64,000 nt of DNA from positions 186,001-250,000 of the forward strand of contig CAVQIX010000006.1 of NCBI GenBank assembly GCA_963712765.1, written 5' to 3'. The stretch comes from CAXMST01 sp963712765. Lineage in GTDB: Bacteria; Actinomycetota; Thermoleophilia; Solirubrobacterales; 70-9. Every line of letters starts with the position of its first letter. Positions within the stretch are counted from its first letter, which is position 1. The notes beneath the pieces are model-generated. The model was given only the letters and a program-made list of their open reading frames with translations. It had not been told where the DNA came from and made no database searches. Positions 1 to 8,864 of the stretch are shown piece after piece. The translations under genes were made by a program, and so were the position numbers.

Positions 1-936
1 GGCCAGATCGACGCCGGTCTTTCCCCCCAGGGCGGAGTCGACCTGGGCGAGTAGGGTCGTCGGGACCTGGACCACCGGGACCCCGCGCTGGTAGACAGCT
101 GCGCAGAAGCCCGCGAGATCGCCGACCACGCCGCCTCCGACCGCGACCAGCGAGTCGTCCCGGCGGACTCCGGCCGCCGCCAGCTCGCCCAGAACCCGCT
201 CGGCCTGCCCAAGGGTTTTCGACCGCTCCCCGCCCTCGCACTCGATCGGCGAGCCCGCATGGGCGGGCACCGAGGCGCCGCCGGCAACCGCCGCGGGATC
301 GACCACGGCGAACCGGCGATGGCCGACGGCGGGTGCGCCGGGCAGATCGAGGGCCCCTGCCGCTCCGGCGCCGACGAAGACCGGGTACTCGTCCTCGCCC
401 GCCCGCGCCCAGGCTACGCGAAGCCCACCCGAGTCGTGGCGTAGGGCCGCCAACCACGGAGCCGCCAGCGCCGGGGTCTCATCGCCGCCCCGTGGAAGCA
501 CGACCCGGGCGACGTCCCGGTAGAGCGGGATGCGCTGCTCGAAGAGCCGTTGGAACTGCTCGCGGTCGGCGGCGAGCGGCCTGCCGCTGCCGCGGGATCG
601 CTGCCAGGCCACCTCCGCCCGGACCCGGCACCAGACCGTCACGTTCCGGCGCAGGGCCTCTCGCACGCTCTCGGAGCCGACCGCGCCTCCGCCGAGCGCG
701 ACGACGCCGCCGGCCCCGAGGGCCTCCAGAGCGACCTCCTGCTCGCGCTCCCTGAACGCTGCCTCCCCCTCACGCTCGAAGAAGTCCTCGATCGGCTCGC
801 CGAGCCGATCGGCGAGCAGCTCGTCGGTGTCGATCAGATCCTCGCCGAGCGCGTGTGCGATCGCCGCGCCGGCTCGTGTCTTGCCGGCGGCCATGAAGCC
901 GACCAGCGCGATCGCCCTCTTGCCGTCACTCTGCAT
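1..936 (-). CDS. aroKB: Fused shikimate kinase / 3-dehydroquinate synthase (partial)
   Basis: One uninterrupted frame of 312 codons from an ATG at 936 runs off the left edge. Residues 1 to about 165 are shikimate kinase, with the P-loop GFMAAGKT near residues 13-20 and the DTDELLADR substrate segment. From about residue 180 the frame continues as 3-dehydroquinate synthase, with GGGVVGDLAGF (NAD binding), VPTTLLAQVDSALGGKTG and then the edge. The two enzymes catalyse steps 5 and 2 of the shikimate pathway. I checked every codon between the two domains and found no stop or frame change, so this is a true fusion. It starts 7 bases after aroC stops, so the two are co-transcribed. The C-terminal part of AroB is outside the window. 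Confidence 0.93.
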   Translation of the reverse strand, partial: MQSDGKRAIALVGFMAAGKTRAGAAIAHALGEDLIDTDELLADRLGEPIEDFFEREGEAAFREREQEVALEALGAGGVVALGGGAVGSESVREALRRNVTVWCRVRAEVAWQRSRGSGRPLAADREQFQRLFEQRIPLYRDVARVVLPRGGDETPALAAPWLAALRHDSGGLRVAWARAGEDEYPVFVGAGAAGALDLPGAPAVGHRRFAVVDPAAVAGGASVPAHAGSPIECEGGERSKTLGQAERVLGELAAAGVRRDDSLVAVGGGVVGDLAGFCAAVYQRGVPVVQVPTTLLAQVDSALGGKTGVDLA

Positions 937-942
937 CTGTCC

Positions 943-2103
943 TCAGCGCTCGATGCGCTCGCGGTAGTGCGCGACCGCTGCCTTCACGTCGTCGATGTGG
1001 TCGCCGCCGAACTTCTCCCGGTAGGCCCGCGCGATCGTGAGCGCGAGCATCGCCTCGCCGACAACCGCGGCCGCCGGGACGACGGTCGAGTCGGTTCTCT
1101 CCTTGTGGGCGGCTCGCGGCTCCTTGCTGTGGACATCGACCGAGCGCAGCGGCTTGGTCAGGGTCGAGATCGGCTTGATCGCAACCTGAGCGAGAAGCGG
1201 CTCGCCGTTCGTCATCCCTCCCTCGAGTCCGCCGGCGCGGTTGGTCTCGCGCCAGAAGCCACGCTCGGGGTCATGGAAGATCTCATCGTGCGCCTCGGAG
1301 CCGCGCGATGCGGCGACCTCCCATGCGGGCCCGAGGCTGACCCCCTTGATCGACTGAATCGAGATCATCGCCTGGGCGATCCGGCCGTCGAGCCTCTCCC
1401 TCCAGGAGGTGTGGGAGCCGAGCCCGGGAATCAGGCCGAAGGCACGGACCTCGAAGGTGCCGCCGAGCGATTCGTTCTCCCTCCGCAGCCGGTTGATCTC
1501 GTCGACCATCGCCTCCTCGGCCTGCCCGTCGAGGCAGCGGACCGGGCTCTCGTCGACGGCCTCGAAGTCCTCGGGGCCGAGCTCGTCGGGGGCGGGAGCC
1601 GTCACCGATCCGATCCGGGTCACGTGGCTGCGGATCGTCACCCCGAGTTCGGTCAGGAACTGACGGGCGAGGGCGCCGGCTGCCACCCGAGCCGCCGTCT
1701 CGCGCGCGCTCGCGCGCTCCAGCACGTTGCGAATATCCTCATGGCCGTACTTGAGCAGGCCCGGCAGGTCAGCGTGCCCGGGCCGTGGCAGATGCACCTG
1801 CTCGATCTCGGCATCGGTCGGCCAGGGGTTCATCCGCTCGTCCCAATTGGCGTAGTCGCGATTGGCGACGAGCACGGCGATCGGGCTGCCGAGCGTACGG
1901 CCGTGGCGCACGCCGGAGCGGATCTCGACCGTGTCGGTCTCGATCTTCATCCTCCCGCCCCGTCCATGGCCGAGTTGGCGGCGCGCCATGTCGCGGTCGA
2001 GGCCCTCGCGGTCGAGCTCGAGCCCGGCGGGCATGCCCTCGACAACCGCGGTCAGGCCTGGGCCGTGGGATTCACCCGCTGTGACGAAGTCGAAGCGCGC
2101 CAT
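943..2103 (-). CDS. aroC: Chorismate synthase
   Basis: The 386-residue product has the usual family length. It starts MARFDFVTAGESHGPGL, the chorismate synthase N-terminal signature (GESHGxxL), and carries the RASARETAARVAAGA signature and an H-x-R type FMN/EPSP pocket. It converts 5-enolpyruvylshikimate-3-phosphate to chorismate in the cytosol, using reduced FMN. It lies 51 bases downstream of the last pilus-type gene and 6 bases before aroKB, so it probably sits at the end of the pilMNO transcript. The ATG at 2103 matches the family N-terminus exactly. Confidence 0.97.
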   Translation of the reverse strand: MARFDFVTAGESHGPGLTAVVEGMPAGLELDREGLDRDMARRQLGHGRGGRMKIETDTVEIRSGVRHGRTLGSPIAVLVANRDYANWDERMNPWPTDAEIEQVHLPRPGHADLPGLLKYGHEDIRNVLERASARETAARVAAGALARQFLTELGVTIRSHVTRIGSVTAPAPDELGPEDFEAVDESPVRCLDGQAEEAMVDEINRLRRENESLGGTFEVRAFGLIPGLGSHTSWRERLDGRIAQAMISIQSIKGVSLGPAWEVAASRGSEAHDEIFHDPERGFWRETNRAGGLEGGMTNGEPLLAQVAIKPISTLTKPLRSVDVHSKEPRAAHKERTDSTVVPAAAVVGEAMLALTIARAYREKFGGDHIDDVKAAVAHYRERIER

Positions 2104-2154
2104 TTCGGCAGCAAGGCTAGCCGTCGTGGCAGGCGGTGGCCGCTGAAGGGGAAA

Positions 2155-3027
2155 TCAACCGCCGAGGGCGGAGTTCTGGCTGGCGAGCTTGCGCAGCCTC
2201 TCGGGCGAGACCTTGGAGGGGTCGATTCGCTCCTCGATCAGCTTCACCTTGGTCAACTTGATCGCGTATACCCGGCCGTCGGGCTCGTAGGTGAAGCGAT
2301 GAACCTGACCCTCCTTGAGGAGGATGAACTCGCAGTTGCTGTTGTTGGGTGAGCAGTTGCCGTCGCCCTTGCTGGACTCGACGCTGCGCGAGACGACGAA
2401 GGCGGCCTCGGTCGCATCGAAGTTGCCCTGGATGAACTGCAGAACCGGGCGCTTGTTGCCGGGCACGAACTCGAGCTGTTTGACGTCCTGCCTCTTCTCG
2501 GACTGGCCGTCGACCCTGATCTTCACGTTGATGCGCCAGCTGTAGAGAATGATCTCTTCGCTGCTGGACCCTCCACCGCCATCGCCGGAGCCGCCGGAGC
2601 CGGAGCCGGAGCCGGAGCCACCGCCGGTGTCGGTTGTGCCGCCCGACTCTGCGGAGCCACCCGCGATCCCGGAGCCGGAGCCAGCGTCTGCCTTGGTGTC
2701 GTTGGCGGCGGCCTGCTCAGCCTTCTCCTCCTTGGTCGGCCCGGTCAGCTGCTGCTCGAAGGGGTTGCGCTCGTTGAACTTGTCGAGGCGCTTCTCGAAG
2801 TCCCGCAGTCCAGGCACCTCGGCGAGCACGACCGGGCTTGCCTCGTCCGCGGAACCGGCTTGAGCCGGTGGCGCCAGCGGCGGACCGACCGGCGTCTCCT
2901 CACCGCTCGAGATCAGGAAGGGCACGGCGACGATCCCGACCAGCAGCATGATCGCCACCGAGAGCAGCCGCCGATCACGGAGATCGTTGTAGAGGTCGCT
3001 GACCAGCTTCGGGCTGCGCACCTTCAT
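2155..3027 (-). CDS. PilP-like pilus inner-membrane protein, low-complexity linker
   Basis: This 290-residue protein has one transmembrane helix (about residues 22-40, RLLSVAIMLLVGIVAVPFLI) after a short basic cytoplasmic stretch. A segment ERNPFEQQ follows, resembling the RxPF motif of PilP/GspC proteins, then a Gly/Ser-rich linker (about 120-165) and a C-terminal beta-rich domain from about 168. It starts 3 bases after pilO ends, in the place where pilP follows pilO in proteobacterial pilMNOP operons. A role in the pilus alignment subcomplex is inferred from position and shape; sequence similarity to PilP is weak. The linker is encoded by a repetitive GGC/TCC/GAG tract. Confidence 0.75.
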   Translation of the reverse strand: MKVRSPKLVSDLYNDLRDRRLLSVAIMLLVGIVAVPFLISSGEETPVGPPLAPPAQAGSADEASPVVLAEVPGLRDFEKRLDKFNERNPFEQQLTGPTKEEKAEQAAANDTKADAGSGSGIAGGSAESGGTTDTGGGSGSGSGSGGSGDGGGGSSSEEIILYSWRINVKIRVDGQSEKRQDVKQLEFVPGNKRPVLQFIQGNFDATEAAFVVSRSVESSKGDGNCSPNNSNCEFILLKEGQVHRFTYEPDGRVYAIKLTKVKLIEERIDPSKVSPERLRKLASQNSALGG

Positions 3028-3030
3028 CGC

Positions 3031-3765
3031 TCAGCCCTCCGGAGCCGTGGAGACGGGTGCTGCCTGAGGGCTCGCGGCCGGGGCGGGGCCTGCCGGGGTC
3101 GCCCCGGCGGAGAGACCCTGCGCCGGGGGGACGATGTAGGTCGTCGCGTTGAAGTCGGCCTGGATCCTCGGGAAGCCCTTATCGGGATCGGACGTCATCA
3201 CGAACGAGTCGATCGTCGCGAGCCGGCCCTCGATCTCAGGCTCGCCGTTCTTGACCTTGACCGTCCCATCCACCGCGCCGAAGAAGTCGGCCATGTTGAA
3301 GAAGTTCCCGTTGAAGGTGAACGCGTAGGGCGTGACCGGTAGACCCGCGGGTCCGACGGTGGCGCCGAGCGGGAGTGCGGCGGCGCTCGCCTCCGTCGCC
3401 GCAGCCGGAGCCGGCGTCGACGAGCCTCCGTCGGAGTCCCCGGTCACCTCGAAGCTGATGAAGTCGACGTCGTTTGCCTTGCCCAGGTCGGCGAAGTCGA
3501 ACAGCAGTGACGCCTGGTCGCCGTCCTCGGGCACGGCGCGTCCGAGCAGGATCAGCTCGGCGTAGGCCTTCGGGAAATCGTCACGCGCCTCCTCGGCGGC
3601 AGCGAGCTGCGACTCCGTCGCCGAGATCGAGGTGCGCAGCGCGTCGATGTCGGTCTGCAGATCGCCGGCCTCCGTACGCTTGGGGCCGAGGACGAGCAGC
3701 CACAGGCCGACCAGCAGCGCCAGGATCGGCAGCGCGATCAGGATCGTTCGGTCGCTACCCCGCAT
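3031..3765 (-). CDS. pilO: Type IV pilus assembly protein PilO
   Basis: The 244-residue protein has a short N-terminus, one transmembrane helix (about residues 7-25), a coiled-coil-like segment (TDIDALRTSISATESQLAAAEEA) and a C-terminal ferredoxin-like periplasmic-type domain with an Ala/Pro-rich tail. It would form the PilN-PilO dimer that links the cytoplasmic PilM ring to the pilus machine. The ATG at 3765 is preceded by GGGAGGG at good spacing. The frame is open further upstream, but that part is antisense-like to pilN. It overlaps the end of pilN by 11 bases, which indicates translational coupling. Confidence 0.88.
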   Translation of the reverse strand: MRGSDRTILIALPILALLVGLWLLVLGPKRTEAGDLQTDIDALRTSISATESQLAAAEEARDDFPKAYAELILLGRAVPEDGDQASLLFDFADLGKANDVDFISFEVTGDSDGGSSTPAPAAATEASAAALPLGATVGPAGLPVTPYAFTFNGNFFNMADFFGAVDGTVKVKNGEPEIEGRLATIDSFVMTSDPDKGFPRIQADFNATTYIVPPAQGLSAGATPAGPAPAASPQAAPVSTAPEG

Positions 3766-4615
3766 CGGACCCTCCCGATGTGACGGCGGCCGTGCTCGCT
3801 CCGCCGCTGCCATTGCCGTTGCCTCCCTGGCTCGGGTCGGTGGCGGCCGGTGCGGTGGTCTGCCCATCGGCGGCCGGTTCCTCGCCTCCGGCCGGCTGGG
3901 CGTCGAGTTCGTTGCCGCCCGTCGCCGGGGGTGTCTCGGGCGGTGGGGCTCCGCCGCCGGCAGGCGGCCCGGCGATCACCTCGTCGAAGGCGGCGACCGC
4001 CTCGAACTTGGAGATGTAGGACCGGGTACGGCAGTCCTCGCCGCCAGTGCCGGCGGCCGCACCGGCGACCGGCTTCTCGCCCCTGGTCGCGAGCACCCTC
4101 GTCACCCCGTCGATGTCCTCGAGCGCGGCGACCAGGCGAGCGACGTCCTTCTGGCTTCTCGCGCAGCCCTCCATCGTCAGCGCCGGACCGGTGATCTCGG
4201 CCGCGCCGGCGGCGCCGCCGGCGCCTGCGGCGGCTTCGGCCGATACGGCCCCGGAGAGGCTCGTGAGCCAGACGGTATTCGGCAGTACCGCCGAGAGCTC
4301 CCGCATCACTCGCTCCCAGTCGAAGCGGCTCCGCGCGAGCGAGATGATCGTCTCCTTGCGGGCGGCCTTCGTCTGCTCGAACTGGACGAAAGAGGCGAGG
4401 TTGGTGGCCCGTGCCTGAAGCTCCGCGTCCTCGGCCTGCAGGGCGGCGAGCTCCGCCTCACGATCCCCGACCTGCTTGGAGAAGACCGCGAATGCAGTGA
4501 CGCCGGCGAGAACGAGGGCGAGGGCGCCGATCACCACGTAGACGAGCGACCCGGTCCGGTTCGAGCTCGCATCCGCGACGCGCTCCTCGGCCGCGATGAG
4601 ATTGACCGGCCTCAT
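3755..4615 (-). CDS. pilN: Type IV pilus assembly protein PilN
   Basis: This 286-residue protein begins MRPVNLIA, the conserved cytoplasmic PilN peptide that docks into PilM. A transmembrane helix follows (about residues 24-45), then a coiled coil (DREAELAALQAEDAELQARATNL) and a small alpha/beta domain. The last 60 or so residues are unusually rich in Pro, Gly and Thr and are probably disordered. It overlaps pilM by the four bases ATGA. The frame stays open upstream as an antisense-like extension, which I excluded because MRPVNLIA fits the family start. Confidence 0.9.
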   Translation of the reverse strand: MRPVNLIAAEERVADASSNRTGSLVYVVIGALALVLAGVTAFAVFSKQVGDREAELAALQAEDAELQARATNLASFVQFEQTKAARKETIISLARSRFDWERVMRELSAVLPNTVWLTSLSGAVSAEAAAGAGGAAGAAEITGPALTMEGCARSQKDVARLVAALEDIDGVTRVLATRGEKPVAGAAAGTGGEDCRTRSYISKFEAVAAFDEVIAGPPAGGGAPPPETPPATGGNELDAQPAGGEEPAADGQTTAPAATDPSQGGNGNGSGGASTAAVTSGGSDAG

Positions 4616-5730
4616 GGCGCCACCGCCGGTTCTTCGAGCCCGAGCCCGTAGCTGAGGGTGAGCCGGGCCGCCGAAGCCTCGTCGAGTTGGGAGAGCGCCC
4701 CCGGACGGCCGACCCACAGCGGGTAGCCGAGCTCGCGCTGGAGACGATCGGTGAGCCCGGTGATACTCGTCCCCTGGCCGCAGGCAACAACCTCCTCGAT
4801 CGCGATCGCGCCCTCCTGAGCGCCGTAGAACTCGAGCGAGAGTCGCAGCTCGTCGGCGAGCTTGGCGGCGCCCTCGTCGAGAACCTGGCGAGCCGCGGCG
4901 ACGATCCCGGGGTCCCCTTCGATGTCCTCCGTCGGTTGATCCAGCCCAACGTGTGAGACCCACTGCCGGGCGTGCTCGAGGGTCAGCTCGCGTCGCTCGG
5001 CCAAGCGCTGCGCCATCCCCTCGATTCCGAACTGGCTGACACGGGTGAAGAGGCAGGTGGAGCCGCGCGCGACGGCGAGGTTGGTGACGTCGCCGAGGCT
5101 GCAGTACAGCCGCGGCGGGACCTGGGCACCGGGCTCGGCCATCTCGGTACCGAGGCCCTCCTCGTCAGGGATCGCTCCCGCCACGGGGCTGGTGCCGGCG
5201 AGCGCCCTGATCATCCCGAAGGCGGAGACGTCGATGCCGACCGGCTTCAGTCCCGCGTTGCGCAGCGCCGCCGTGAAGGCTCCGACCATCTCGCGGCGGG
5301 CGGCGACGACGACGACGTCCATCTGACGCTCATCGTCGCCGACTTCCTTGGCCACGACCTGCCAGTCGATCACGGCCTGGTCCAGCGACATCGGGATGTG
5401 ATCCTGGGCCTGGAAGCGGATCGCGGTCTCGAGCTCCTTCTTGTCCTCGATGATCGGCAGTCGCAGCGTGCGGACGACGATCCGCTGGTTGGCGACGCCG
5501 ACGCGGACGCTGCGGGAGAGCTTGGTCTCGCTGAACAGCGACTTCAGGACCGCGCCGAGGGCCTCGGGGTCGGCGACCTCCCCGTCGCGGCTGACCCCGG
5601 CGGGCAGCGGCGCGATACCGGTGCGGCCGACCTGCGTGGCGCCGTTGGTGCTGATCTCGGCCGCGGCCACGCTACCGGCCTCGATATCGAGTCCGACGAT
5701 GGTTGACGCATTTTTGGAGGAGAGCTGCAA
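4612..5730 (-). CDS. pilM: Type IV pilus assembly protein PilM (actin-like)
   Basis: This 372-residue protein has actin/FtsA-type fold motifs: the phosphate-1 strand IVGLDIEAGSVAAAEI near the start, GIDVSAFGMIRAL in the middle, and a second phosphate strand near YCSLGDVTNLAVA. It forms the cytoplasmic ring that binds PilN. The start must be the TTG at 5730. The in-frame stop TAG lies only 12 codons upstream, and no ATG or GTG occurs in between. No Shine-Dalgarno sequence is visible; the leader is C-rich. It is the first gene of pilM-pilN-pilO, and a sigma-28-like promoter lies 33 bases upstream. Confidence 0.9.
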   Translation of the reverse strand: MQLSSKNASTIVGLDIEAGSVAAAEISTNGATQVGRTGIAPLPAGVSRDGEVADPEALGAVLKSLFSETKLSRSVRVGVANQRIVVRTLRLPIIEDKKELETAIRFQAQDHIPMSLDQAVIDWQVVAKEVGDDERQMDVVVVAARREMVGAFTAALRNAGLKPVGIDVSAFGMIRALAGTSPVAGAIPDEEGLGTEMAEPGAQVPPRLYCSLGDVTNLAVARGSTCLFTRVSQFGIEGMAQRLAERRELTLEHARQWVSHVGLDQPTEDIEGDPGIVAAARQVLDEGAAKLADELRLSLEFYGAQEGAIAIEEVVACGQGTSITGLTDRLQRELGYPLWVGRPGALSQLDEASAARLTLSYGLGLEEPAVAP

Positions 5731-5762
5731 AGGGGGGGTACTGCGGTCGCTTGCTCGCCCCT

Positions 5763-5790
5763 ACATCGGCTCCGCGAGCCAAGTCCTTGA
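5763..5790 (-). promoter_or_regulatory. Sigma-28/WhiG-type promoter for pilM operon
   Basis: Read on the minus strand it is TCAA, 16 bases, GCCGATGT. This matches the FliA/SigD/WhiG consensus TAAA-N14..16-GCCGATAA in all but the second -35 base and the last two positions. The expected start of transcription would be about 25 bases before the TTG of pilM. The same spacing occurs upstream of three other pilus units in this window. Confidence 0.6.
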
Positions 5791-5833
5791 ATCGAGCTGG
5801 ACTTGGTGGGATGCGTGTGTCAGGCGCGCGCGA

Positions 5834-6601
5834 TCAGCTCTCGAAGAACGAATCGACGTACCAATCTACGATCTCGTCCCCGACGAAGATCGAAGCCACG
5901 CCTCCGAGCGCAAGGAACGGCCCGAATGGCACCGCGCGCTTGCGCGCGTCGGCCCCGTGGCGGGCGATCAGCACGACCCCGTAGAGAGCGCCCGCAGCGA
6001 AGCCGATCAGCAGCGCCGGGGCCACCGCCCTCCCCAGGTAAAGGCCCATGACGCCGGCGAGCTTGACGTCTCCCATCCCCATTCCGCGCGGATAGGCGAG
6101 CGCGACCAGGAACAAGATGCCGAAGGCAGCGAGCGCCGCGGCACCCCGCTCCGCCATCCCGCCCGGGTCTGTCGGCGCGGCGATCGCGATCCCGATGATC
6201 GCGCTGACGAGCAGGATCTTGTTGGGGATGATCCGGTGCTCGAGGTCGGTGATCGTGATCGCCAGCAGCGTGGTCGCCAGCGCGCACGCGAGGGCGATCT
6301 CGGCCGGGTCGTCCTCGAAGCGGAAGAGGGCCCCGACGAAGATGGCCGCGAGGGTGAGCTCCAGCAACGGGTACAGCGGCGAGATCCGGGCCCCGCAGTG
6401 CCGGCAGCGCCCGCGAAGGATCAGGTAGGAGAGGACCGGGATGTTGTCGTAGGCCGCGATCTGCGTCTCGCACTGAGGACAGCGCGAGCGCGGCGCGACG
6501 ATCGACTGGCCGAGCGGAACGCGATGGGCGACGACGCTGATGAAGCTCCCGATCACCAGGCCCAGCAGCGCCATGAAAACGATCTGGACGGCCATCGCCA
6601 C
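5834..6601 (-). CDS. pilD: Prepilin peptidase / N-methyltransferase
   Basis: A 255-residue polytopic membrane protease. It has the zinc-binding CPQC and CRHC pairs in the N-terminal cytosolic loop (about residues 40-65), both needed for the methyltransferase half. Both catalytic aspartates are present, in ITDLEHRIIP and GMGMGDVKLAG. It cleaves the leader of PilA and the minor prepilins after Gly and methylates the new Phe. The start is GTG 6601 or ATG 6595; neither has a strong ribosome site. A palindromic CCTATATAGG just upstream (6608-6617) could be a promoter element. It follows the minor-pilin genes by 32 bases. Confidence 0.95.
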   Translation of the reverse strand: MAMAVQIVFMALLGLVIGSFISVVAHRVPLGQSIVAPRSRCPQCETQIAAYDNIPVLSYLILRGRCRHCGARISPLYPLLELTLAAIFVGALFRFEDDPAEIALACALATTLLAITITDLEHRIIPNKILLVSAIIGIAIAAPTDPGGMAERGAAALAAFGILFLVALAYPRGMGMGDVKLAGVMGLYLGRAVAPALLIGFAAGALYGVVLIARHGADARKRAVPFGPFLALGGVASIFVGDEIVDWYVDSFFES

Positions 6602-6633
6602 GGAACCCTATATAGGCGGCCGGGCGCTGCGGC

Positions 6634-8178
6634 TCAGGAGGAGAAGTCGAGCGTCTGGCGCTGCACGTGCCAGGCCGACTCGACCGGATCGAGGAAGTGG
6701 GGTGGCGTGACGAACCGGAGTCGGTCGTCGTAGTTGTAGTCCTTGAGATAGCCGGTGCTCGAGGATCCGAAGGTGCCGACCGCGCCACGGAACCTCTGGG
6801 CGATCGCGCCGTTGACCTCGAGCGTGCCGAGCGAGGCGCCACAGTCGTAGTGATCGACGATGAACGAGTGGTTGATCGCCAGGATCGCGGCGTCGATCGT
6901 GACGTCGTTGAGTGTGTTCGGTCCGTTGCTGCCGCCGTTGCAGGACCGCCGTCCGGTCTGGGCGTCGAACTGGTGCATTACGCGGACGAAGTTGTTCGAG
7001 ATCAGGCCGAGCATGCCGTCTGCCTGGCGGTTGAGGTCTCCCTCAACCACCACGTCATTCTCGGCGGCAACGGTGAGGCGGCCGCTGTAGTCACCGCTGA
7101 CGTAGGCGTTGCCGCAGCCGCCGCTGTCCTCATAGGTGGCGGTGAATGGCGAGTAGGCGGACGAGCAGCCGGTGCCGTTGCTGACATAGATGACGCCGTT
7201 CGAGGGGAACGGCATCGGGCCGACGCTGCCGTCCTCGTCCGTCACCGTGATCTGGTTGCCGGAGAGCGCGATATGCACCTGGCCCTCGAACTTGTAGGAG
7301 GGGTCGGCGATCTGAGCGAGCTGACCGTTGGTCGGGGGCGGGGTCAGGACGGGGGCGTTGGTGATGAAGGTGCCAACGAAGTTCGGTGATGGTGAGTTGA
7401 TCCCGGTCCAGCCAGGAGGTGGAGAGCTGACCTCGATCGTGTCGGAGAGGTCGCGTCCGAAGGTCGGGCTGCCGTAGATCGCCAGCCGGTCGTTGGTGTG
7501 TAGCGGCCCGCCGATGGTCTCGCCGGAGATGAAGTAGATGTTGTTGCAGTAGTTGCCGCCGGAGCCGGGGATCGGGTCGTCGAGCCGGCCTTCTGCGACC
7601 GTCTTCGTGCACTGCTGGTAGGCCCCGGGAATGGAGCTCGCGGGGTAGGTCTCGGGATCAGATGTCTCGAGCTGGGTGAAGTAGAGGAAATCGAGAAAGC
7701 CGGCGCGCTTGAAGGTGGCAACGATCGACCGCTTCGTGTTGCCCGCGTAGCCGGTCGCGCGGATCCGGAAGGTGCCGGTCGCCAGTCCGGACTGCTCGAT
7801 CATCGAGGCTGCCGCATCGTTGGTGTCGCAGCTGCTCTGTCCCTGGGCCGGGATCAACTCGATCGCATACTCGACCCCCGGCTCGTCGCCGACCGGGCGC
7901 CGGTTGGTGGTCGAGCCCATCTGGTTGACGGCGCTTGGCCCGGGGACACTCGTGCAGTTCGTCCAGTAGTTGCTGTCCTCGGTGAGGTGGAAGGCGTAGT
8001 CGGAGATACCGGCCTGGGCGGCCTGCTGGGCCCGCTTGGTGTCGAGGTCGCGCCGGGTCAGGTTGATGTCCTGATTGACCGCGCCGGCGGTAACCGCCAG
8101 CAACAGGCTGGTGATGACCAGCACCGCCAGCGCGAGCGAGATCGAGAAGCCGTCCTCTTGCTGGAGTCTCAGGCGCAT
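6634..8178 (-). CDS. PilX/GspK-like minor prepilin
   Basis: The 514-residue protein starts MRLRLQQEDG then FSISLALAVLV, a class III signal with Gly before Phe and a hydrophobic helix, so PilD should process it. The residue at +5 is Leu and not Glu, as in GspK/PilX-type tip pilins. The large extracellular part (about residues 60-514) is Gly/Asn-rich and has beta-helix-like segments (NDRLAIYGSPTF, NDVVVEGDLNRQ) and several Cys. It overlaps the preceding prepilin gene by 10 bases. Its size and position suggest a tip or adhesive subunit; the exact function is unknown. Confidence 0.8.
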   Translation of the reverse strand: MRLRLQQEDGFSISLALAVLVITSLLLAVTAGAVNQDINLTRRDLDTKRAQQAAQAGISDYAFHLTEDSNYWTNCTSVPGPSAVNQMGSTTNRRPVGDEPGVEYAIELIPAQGQSSCDTNDAAASMIEQSGLATGTFRIRATGYAGNTKRSIVATFKRAGFLDFLYFTQLETSDPETYPASSIPGAYQQCTKTVAEGRLDDPIPGSGGNYCNNIYFISGETIGGPLHTNDRLAIYGSPTFGRDLSDTIEVSSPPPGWTGINSPSPNFVGTFITNAPVLTPPPTNGQLAQIADPSYKFEGQVHIALSGNQITVTDEDGSVGPMPFPSNGVIYVSNGTGCSSAYSPFTATYEDSGGCGNAYVSGDYSGRLTVAAENDVVVEGDLNRQADGMLGLISNNFVRVMHQFDAQTGRRSCNGGSNGPNTLNDVTIDAAILAINHSFIVDHYDCGASLGTLEVNGAIAQRFRGAVGTFGSSSTGYLKDYNYDDRLRFVTPPHFLDPVESAWHVQRQTLDFSS

Positions 8179-8864
8179 GGCAGGTTCTCCGCGCTCGTGT
8201 CCCGCGCCGCCGGGGAGAAGCGCAGGATCGAGGAGTCCACGATCGTGACCGGCTTGTCGCTGGGGCTGCTGCCCGGCGGAGCGATCCCGTAGCCGACCGT
8301 CACCTGGACCACGCGCTCGGCATCCTCGGTGCTCAGCGGGGTCGGCAACTGCTCACCGGGGATCGCCCCCTCGACGTAGGCGTAGTAGCGGAAGTAGGGC
8401 TGGGTCGTCGGCGGCTCGCCGGTCTTGGGAGGCTGAAGGCCATCGAGAAGCTGGGTCGTCTCCGAGGGCGTGCCGCTGAAGGTCCAGACGGGGGAGGACC
8501 CGCCCGTGGCCGGGAACACCTGCTCGTCCAGGGCGCCGCCGGAGACGGTGAGACGGCGCAACACGGGCACCGGCTCAACCGCCGAGCCGTTCGCGTGGAC
8601 GAAGCTCATCGAGTTGCCGTCGCTTCCCGCTTGAACAGGGGCGACATAGGAGCCGACGCAGCTCGAGTTCAGCCGGTCCATCACCTTCTGCATCGTCGGC
8701 CGGGCCTTCTGGTTGGCGGCGACCGTCCCGGTAACGCGGGTCGAGCCGCGGAGCGTGACCTCCATGAGCGAGAGCATTGCGAAACCGACCACCAGCCCGA
8801 TCGAGGCGACGATCAGCATCTCGACCAGGGTGAAGCCGTCTTGGTCCGATCGGATCCGTCTCAT
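8169..8864 (-). CDS. Type IV prepilin-like protein (PilW-like)
   Basis: The 231-residue protein has the N-terminal leader MRRIRSDQDG followed by FTLVEMLIVASIGLVVGFAM. That is a textbook class III prepilin signal, with Glu at +5 of the mature protein. The remaining ~190 residues are a small globular pilin domain. Its ATG overlaps the stop of the upstream minor-pilin gene (ATGA, 8861-8864), so the two are translationally coupled. It most likely is a minor pilin of the priming complex. The frame continues upstream of the ATG, but that sequence is basic and antisense-like. Confidence 0.86.
   Translation of the reverse strand: MRRIRSDQDGFTLVEMLIVASIGLVVGFAMLSLMEVTLRGSTRVTGTVAANQKARPTMQKVMDRLNSSCVGSYVAPVQAGSDGNSMSFVHANGSAVEPVPVLRRLTVSGGALDEQVFPATGGSSPVWTFSGTPSETTQLLDGLQPPKTGEPPTTQPYFRYYAYVEGAIPGEQLPTPLSTEDAERVVQVTVGYGIAPPGSSPSDKPVTIVDSSILRFSPAARDTSAENLPCA

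Noticed and set aside
550..2352. A 600-codon open frame on the plus strand
   Set aside because: It is antisense to aroC and aroKB, has no family pattern, and stays open because third-position GC bias removes stops on the opposite strand.
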